Source of the DNA: Isoetes taiwanensis
Taxonomy: Eukaryota > Streptophyta > Lycopodiopsida > Isoetales > Isoetaceae
Direction of reading: 5' to 3'
Assembly (NCBI GenBank): GCA_021234155.1
Contig: JAJEKV010000028.1
Span: forward strand, 12,788,134 to 12,852,133
DNA length: 64,000 bases
Shown here: piece by piece, positions 58,501-64,000 of the stretch
How positions within the stretch are numbered: position 1 is the first letter of the stretch
Layout of the letters: every line of letters starts with the position of its first letter
The notes under the pieces: generated by a model
Told to the model about the DNA's origin: nothing
The model's database searches: none
The model's input: only the letters and a program-made list of their open reading frames with translations
Translations under genes and position numbers: made by a program

Positions 58501-59145
58501 TAGGGCTTATGGGCTTCTAGTGCTTCAGGACACTTTGCCGCCTTCGGATAAGTGGTCGTTAAGTTACAGGGAGTAAGTGGCCCGCCATGTGGAAGTGGGC
58601 GTGGAATACATTGCCTCCTCCTAAAATCCGTACCCTTTTGTGGCAGATCTTGCACCGTAGCCTCAGGGTGAATGTCCGAGTCCACAGGTTCAAGCCTCAG
58701 GTAGCGAAAACATGCCCTTTATGTGGGCGGCGTCGAGAGACCATTGAGCACTGCTTTGTCCTATACACAGAGGTAGGGGCAGCTTGGTCATGGGTGAGAG
58801 CCCTCTTTGGGTCTTCACTGTGCAGTCAGAAGATTCTCTTGGGAGTCTTTCCTAGCAGTTGGCCAGTGGCCAAGCAGCAGGCGTTCCATGGCTTCTGTGG
58901 TTGATTTGGAAAAGACGGAGAGGGAAGGTCTTCCAGAATGCAGTGCTTAGCCATTTTCGGTTGGTCCCGATCTTGAGGCATAAGTTGTGGCAGGCTTACC
59001 AAGTCTCAAGCTTGTCTGGCACAGTTAAGCGGGAAATTTGGTCGACATTCCTACAGATTGTGAATCATGATGGGCACTTTATTTCTTAGCCCCACACTTA
59101 TCATTGTACTTGATCGCATTCTAGTGGTTTAATATATTCCTATAT

Positions 59146-59176
<31 letters not shown>

Positions 59177-59178
59177 CA
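55521..59178 (+). mobile_element. L1-like LINE, nearly full-length ORF2, with poly-A tail
   Basis: KILSWNVRGIKSSPNK then TGA (an Arg position in the relative at 51600) opens ORF2. The endonuclease frame (to 56465) has DILCLQEHKCATGDI, GLLNVYAPIGATQRG, a defective LGLLEDRHSIGS in place of DFN, NFTWCNN, SRLDRVYG and SVSDHTLQI. The RT frame (to 57929) has KCPGLDGIPVEFF, LIPKCKHPKTINDWRPITLL, SGFLPQRNILHNV, KLDFAKAYDSV (57261-57290), GIRQGCPLAPFLF and FVDDTFLFL where FADD is usual. After a frame change come FVWGGNEEGATVKVAWWKC, LRPFPHASPFL and the zinc knuckle CPLCGRRRETIEHCF (to about 58780). The A tail is at 59147-59176. Two or three frame changes and the altered endonuclease Asn/Asp site make it inactive, but it is the best-preserved LINE here. 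Confidence 0.88.
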
Positions 59179-60376
59179 TGACCTGCATCCTTCTTCTTGC
59201 ATTCTTTGAACAAAGTTTGATCATAGGTCACGGTTTTCTCAGCTCAAGAATCTATGATTAACATTTTGTTATCCTTACTTTGCAAATCATTTGAAATATT
59301 CAAAGCAATTTCATTTCTTACCTCAGCAGTATCATCCTCCTCCTCCTCTTCATTTGCATTTGATTCTTTGACCACATTTACAGATGGATTGACCCTGTAT
59401 GCAGTTCTTCCTCTAGTGAAACTTCCCCTTGAATTTGCAGACCTTCCTCTGCCTCTGCCTCTTCCTACAGTCCCTCTTGGACTTGGACAATTAGCAGCTA
59501 CATGCCCTTTCCCATCACAATTAAAATACTTTATAATTTTACCTTCATTAGGACAATCATACTTAAGATGTCCATATTGGTTGCAATTATAGCATGGGCC
59601 GAGTTTGTCCTTGCTTGGTACTCCAGTTTTCTTTGCTTTCCCTGCATACAAAATTTCAGCAGTGTCATCTTCATAACTAACACACTTTTGTTCAAATTCT
59701 GTCCTTATCATCTGAATAGCATGCTCTTTGGACCTTGCCACATCGTAGATTAATGTGGCCAGTTCATTATTATGGGATACAGATCTTGCAAGAGACAAGA
59801 TTTGATATTGATCATTAAAAATTATGCCAGCTCCCTCCAAATCTGCAATTATAGAGTCAAATCTTTCCAAAAACTCAGTCATATTATCCTTCTCAAATAA
59901 TTTCAACTTCCTAAGTTGTTTTTCCAACATGTCAATTTGGGATGAGGTTTTAATCTCATACTGACTGACCATATATTCCCACATCTCTTTTGGATTCATA
60001 CCCCTCAGTTTCAGTTTGATAGCAATACCAACCTTGCTTGTTATAATGGCTTGTGCTTCCATCACTTTGAATGCATCATCATGTTCTGTACTTACAGCAA
60101 CTCTTGTGATTTCAGGGACATTATTGCCTCCTCCTTCAACTGATGCCTCACTTGTCTCCCCTACAACAGAATTTTTGGATCTTACCATTGTCGAGGCTCT
60201 TCTGATATTTTCTCCATCTCCATCTATAAGATACCACAGGTTCTCAAACTCAAGAACTTGTCTAATTCCCTGTTTCCAAATTTGAAATCCACTAACTCCT
60301 TTAAACACTTCAAAAGATGTTAGTAAATTTGCTCCAAATCTAGTAGACATTGTTGCAATGCTGGCTCTGATACCAA
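59179..60376 (-). mobile_element. Ty1/Copia retrotransposon: leader, gag and start of protease (minus)
   Basis: The 368-codon gag (60350-59244) starts MSTRFGANLLTSFEVF. It has the Copia capsid wording (MWEYMVSQYE, LKLFEKDNMTEFLERFDSII) and then CYNCNQYGHLKYDCP, a complete CCHC zinc knuckle, and YFNCDGKGHVAANCP, a second knuckle whose first Cys is Tyr. An Arg/Gly-rich tail follows. The frame ends LIIDS-stop exactly where the protease active site D-S-G is expected; the same frame continues AEKTVTYDQTLFKECK. The LINE poly-A tail abuts at 59178, so pol is missing here. The primer site TGGTATCAGAGCC (minus strand, 60375-60363) marks the leader, and the LTR begins at 60377. Inactive. Confidence 0.85.
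60363..60375 (-). promoter_or_regulatory. Copia primer-binding site (initiator Met-tRNA)
   Basis: The minus strand reads TGGTATCAGAGCC, just downstream of the LTR end and 5' of gag. Confidence 0.9.
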
Positions 60377-61094
60377 TGAAGTAATTTAGCTAGACAAATT
60401 GCTAGACAAAATTGATTTCCAAACACTTAAGCAATTATTAGAACTTAGCAATGTCTATAGCAATACCAATTTCAACTTATGCAACAATATCTAAGATTAT
60501 TTAACCATTGAAGAAAACACTGTTCATATGGTATTGACTGTACTACTGTAGCATATTTGACTTAATTTTTGACAGCACAAGCTCGATCCTTTTCTATCTG
60601 GAAACACTGTAATCACTTCGGATCAATCAAATACTGCATCATACTCCTTGTTTTTATCCTCTAAGGTTCGGCCGATTAGCCAGACCGATCTCCATTGCCG
60701 AGATCTCTCAGCTATATTGGCTTCTTCCCATTTGACCGTTTTCATCATACTTTTTATGGTTATTTCTTTCTAATATTAACTCCAACCTTTAACCTTAGCT
60801 TCAATTAAACCTTAGGCATAAATAACCTAGGTCATTAGCTTCAATAAATCTCGTCCTCAACCTTAGGCATAAATAACCCAGGTCATCAACAAATAACCTA
60901 GGTCATTACCATCTTAGACAACTTTCAGCCTTTTTCTCCTTTTGATCTCATTGTACAACACAAGGTTCCGACTCCCCTTCAACAGTGTGAAATTATCTCA
61001 TGCACAAGCAAACTGTTAAGTTAACCATAAAATATTACATGATCAACTTCTTTCAATTAGTGGGACCTGTGTGACAAGCAGTGGTTGCAGCAAG
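60377..61094 (-). repeat. Probable 5' LTR of the Copia element plus AT-rich flank
   Basis: The plus strand begins TGAAGTAATTTAG next to the primer site. The distal LTR edge is not resolved. 60800-60910 repeats ACCTTAGGCATAAATAACC and AACCTAGGTCATTA. Confidence 0.5.
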
Positions 61095-61974
61095 GTCTGC
61101 AATTGCATCTCTCCTAACACTGCATGTAGAAGAATATTAGCTGCCAAAAAGAAATTGTAGAGGAAGAAGAAAAGGGATTCTAAAAAGTTTGGCCTTCAAT
61201 CAGACAAAAGCACGGAAGGATTGACCACTAGGAAGAAACAAAAGCTCTCCAAGGTTATTGTGGATTTCATCAATGAGATATGCTTGAATTTGAATTCTGA
61301 TGATAGAAAGGCAGTCATATCCAGGGCAGCTGAACAGTTACCTAAATTTGACATCATTAGGAATAAGGCACTTAATTTACAAGCATGTTGTTGAGAACGT
61401 GAAAGAGACTCTTCAAAGCAAAAAACAGGACTATAGATGTTAATCAAGCGAGGTCATCTACTTTGATGATGGCTGTCAATTCATGTAGCAAGCATCAGTA
61501 GTTACAAGGCCTTGAACATGAAGAGAAGGGTTGTCTATGCTACGTTGGACAAAAGGAAACGCGCTAAATTTGGAGGACATTGGTCCATGTTCAAGAGGAA
61601 GAGCAGATCTGATAGGCTCTAGTTTCAAGAGGAGAGACTCTAGTTTTAGAAATTCAAGAGGCTCTAGAGACATGTAATGGTCAAAGAATAGCAAAGCCGT
61701 ATAATGCGCATCCCATTCACTTACTAGAAGAGACACAGGTATGTAATTGCTTGTTATCTTTTGCTAGAAATAACATTTCATATCTTATGTTCTATTCTTC
61801 GAATTGCAGGCCATGTTCTCTAGAAGATTCAAGCGTCAATATCCAGACATGAAGATAGGGCTGAGGTTGTTTGAAGCTTTGAAGTCTAAGTTTGTCAAAA
61901 GGCTTAAGGAAAGGGAAACGTGTTGCTGCATTTACCACATGAGAATAGAGTTTGTTAGGCAAGCAGTTAATAAA
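61095..61974 (+). pseudogene. Transposase-like multi-exon remnant (plus)
   Basis: The first exon (about 61095-61391) follows TTGCAG and reads CISPNTACRRILAAKKKL, TAG (61158), then KKFGLQSDKSTEGLTTRKKQ and IVDFINEICLNLNSDDRKAV, SRAAEQLP. Coding traces (RRVVYATLDKRKRAKFGGHW, then YNAHPIHLLEETQ ending at a GTATGT donor near 61740) lead to a clean 55-codon exon 61810-61974 between ATTGCAG and GTAAGA: MFSRRFKRQYPDMKIGLRLF, FVKRLKERETCCCIYHMRIE. The CCCIYH block with KIG..F..L..FFV..LKER recalls an N-terminal region of plant transposon proteins that I have seen but cannot name. Several stops in the middle exons show decay. No DDE domain is visible here. Confidence 0.45.
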
Positions 61975-61989
61975 GTAAGACGTGATCCA

Positions 61990-62800
61990 ATGGCATCTTC
62001 TATTTCCTTCGTATTGTTCACAGATTCCTTGTTGTTTAGGAGGGAAAACAGAGTAAGTCCCAGCAACTTCTCTTCATCTCTAAACTTTGCTCTTCGGGGA
62101 CAGATTTCTTCCAATGCTTGCAATTTTTCCTTGACTTCCTTAATGTCTTTGCAAATAGATGCAGTTGATGCATCATATCCACGAAGGAGACCTTTTGTTT
62201 CGACCAGCTGCATCTGCTTTTCCTTCAACTGATTTTCTAATGTCAGAATTTCCTCACTAAACAAGTTCAAATCTGATTCCAAACGGGATACGGAATTGGC
62301 AAATGTTGGAATAAGCCATTCATTCTCTCACAACTCTTGTATAGTTATTCCTCATTGAGATTTGCATCGACTTCTATGCAAATCTTGCCCAATTAACTCT
62401 AAAATTTATAGAATTTGCAATTGCCTTCTTTGTCTGCTGCCATGCAAATGCCCTAGCAAATTGAGTTCTTGCTTCCTTATTTTTCAAACCACGATGATAA
62501 ACCCTTTCAACCAGATCCTGCAGTTCCTTTTCAAACTCAGGCCGAATTTGGTGCAGCTTGATCTTATTATCTTTACAGATAGAAAATCATCCTGATTACA
62601 ATCATTCCAAGTCAATGCTGATGGATCTCTGCCTTCATTACACAGACCATACACAACAAACTCCTCTATTGAAGATGCTATCCGCATTTCTGACAGAGCG
62701 ATTAAACACACACATGCAATGAGGAAAAAATAAAGGCATAATGAACACTGGTGCTTACCTTCAATCTGAAACTTTCTGCCGAAGCAACTATTCCGCATCT
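61990..62800 (-). pseudogene. Unassigned coiled-coil gene remnant (minus)
   Basis: A short first exon (MRNSCFGRKFQIE, about 62798-62759) splices through a GTAAGC..CTGTCAG intron to MRIASSIEEFVVYGLCNEGR, DPSALTWNDCNQDDF (to about 62490). A frame change later, DLVERVYHRGLKNKEARTQF and AFAWQQTKKAIAN continue to about 62390. Then 62282-61990 encodes a coiled coil (SEEILTLENQLKEKQMQLVE, KDIKEVKEKLQALEEIC, KFRDEEKLLGLTLFSLL). It converges with the plus-strand transposase-like exon at 61974. I do not recognise the family. Splitting over frames implies it is broken, unless further introns exist. Confidence 0.35.
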
Positions 62801-63299
62801 TTCTCCGGAAGGATTATAAATCTGCATGCTCATCCCTGCTTTTGAAAAAGGGATATAGGGATGAGTGGAAATCATGAAGGAGGACGGGATGAACTCAGCG
62901 GGTCCGACATGCCGGACACACAGAATGATGACGACTCGTCATCGTCCTTCTTAAAAAAAAAAAAAAAAGGGTATAGAGGTGCTTCATGGGTGCCCGGGGG
63001 GTGCACCTAATGTAAAGTCTATATGGCATGTGCATGCATAGGGTTAAGAGAAATTATCCCTTATACGGAAATCTCCTAAGAAACTATACCTCATATTTCA
63101 TATACCCCTACCATATTTCTCTTATATACATATACGGAATTCAAGCAAGAAAAATACCCCCTCCCATATATGGGCACGGTTTTGGCCCCAAAAAAACCCC
63201 CTCCCGTACACTCACATGTTTTCTACGGTTTTTACTGAGTGACCCCCTGGGGCATGGGTGCTTATCTAGCGTGAAATTGCCCTCCAACTCTATGCTTAG
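62801..63299. other. Gene-less stretch
   Basis: An A run at 62953-62968 may be a retroelement tail. 63060-63240 has repeated ATATACGG/CCCCCTCCC wording. No gene seen. Confidence 0.5.
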
Positions 63300-63760
63300 A
63301 TCCTCTTATTGAGATCAAAGCATAGAACAAACGAGCCATTAGAGCTTATTCATATAGATTTATGTGGACCCCTTAATGTTAAGGGAAGGACTGGAAAAAG
63401 ACACTTTATTCTTTTATTGATGATTTTAGTGGAAAGTGTAATTGCTACTGCTTAACTAGAAAGTACCAAGTGTTAGATGCTTTGAAATTATATGTGGCTG
63501 AGATAAACGGACAAATGGAAAGAAAACTGAAATGGATTAGATCAGTTTGAGGTGAAGAATACCTCTCCGGGAGTTCAAGCAATTTTGTACTACAAAAGGG
63601 TTTAGACGACAATTGACTTGTAGATTCACTCCACAACAAAATGGTGTTATTGAATGCGAAAATAAAACCCTATTGGATGCTGTTAGATCCATGTTGAAGT
63701 ATGCAGGTCTGCCAAGTAAGCTAGGGGGAGAAGCTCTTAAAACTGTGGTTATGATCAAAA
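63300..63760 (+). mobile_element. Ty1/Copia integrase core fragment (plus)
   Basis: Frames in the plus strand read RFMWTP (for DLCGP), KTLYSFIDDFSGKCNCYCLT, then VLDALKLYVAEINGQMERKL, GEEYLSG, RQLTCRFTPQQNGVIECENK, TLLDAVRSMLKYAGLPSKLG. This is the integrase catalytic core with the TPQQNGV-E block; the Asp/Glu region is partly preserved (FIDDFS; IECEN where AERKN is usual). Stops at 63437 and 63548 and missing flanks show it is a scrap. Its orientation is opposite to the gag at 59-60 kb, so it is a separate insertion. 63780-63825 resembles 26780-26830 and may be LTR-derived. Confidence 0.75.
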
Positions 63761-64000
63761 TACCTTCAAGTGGTTTGCAAAAAAACCCTTGTCGTGAAGG
63801 GGTTTCGAGGGAAAAACCTTGGCAGTAATAGGTATGTTGAGAAATTGTACAATGATACATTATGATATATTTTAATTTCAATGCAGTGTCTGAGCACATT
63901 GCCGAGTGTGCTCATCCTTGATCTCCTGGAGATAAGATCCCAATGAACCCGTTGAAGTTGTCTCCAATAGCACACGATCAGCCCAGGAAGAATTGTTCTG
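63761..64000. other. LTR-like scrap and window end
   Basis: AAAAAACCCTTGTCGTGAAG and GAAAAACCTTGGCAGTAAT recall Copia LTR sequence. No gene seen. Confidence 0.35.

Overview
The window is nuclear DNA of a land plant with a large, transposon-rich genome. It holds introns with GT..AG ends, plant-type L1 LINEs with a C-terminal zinc-knuckle domain, a Copia element primed by initiator Met-tRNA, an LTR element with an Athila-like primer site, a fatty-alcohol-oxidase fragment and an arabinogalactan-peptide gene. The unusual transposases, a ParB/methyltransferase gene and long low-complexity stretches fit a fern, lycophyte or gymnosperm better than a small-genome angiosperm, but this is only an impression. 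Very little of the 64 kb looks like functional host sequence. The best candidate host gene is the arabinogalactan peptide at 52.8 kb.

0-4.4 kb: a 617-base copy of an internal transposase segment (its near-identical partner lies at 8265-8881) is joined directly to a decayed histone H3-like gene. Next come small intronless reading frames of unknown family. Two of these (2335-2799 minus, 3166-3761 plus) are homologous and point away from each other across a CTTG-rich spacer; each is followed on its 3' side by an array of palindromes with the core TTTCGCACCG..CGGTGCGAAA.

4.4-15.6 kb: a decayed transposase-like gene (4400-6840, minus), a three-exon MULE-like transposase (6864-9932, minus), a 1.5-kb divergent intergenic region with six copies of GACGGCRCCGTT, and a multi-exon gene on the plus strand (11425-14751) that pairs a ParB/sulfiredoxin-like box with an N4/N6-type DNA methyltransferase fold. 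I read the two head-to-head genes as a candidate mobile element carrying its own DNA-modification gene. Both are damaged by a few small lesions. A short minus-strand gene remnant lies at 15.1-15.6 kb.

15.6-42 kb: microsatellites, a higher-order minisatellite (18.0-19.96 kb), LINE fragments, two foldback hairpins, a 293-bp MITE flanked by TTAA, a fatty-alcohol-oxidase exon remnant, and several retroelement 3' ends that share a terminal motif but carry different microsatellite tails.

42-64 kb: a LINE of a second clade (42.4-45.45 kb), an L1-like LINE interrupted by a non-autonomous LTR element (45.6-51.8 kb), the arabinogalactan peptide gene, a nearly full-length L1-like LINE (55.5-59.18 kb) abutting a Copia gag, a second transposase-like remnant with introns, a coiled-coil frame, and a Copia integrase fragment. 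All calls come from reading translations by eye. No database search was possible, so family names are recognition calls rather than alignments.
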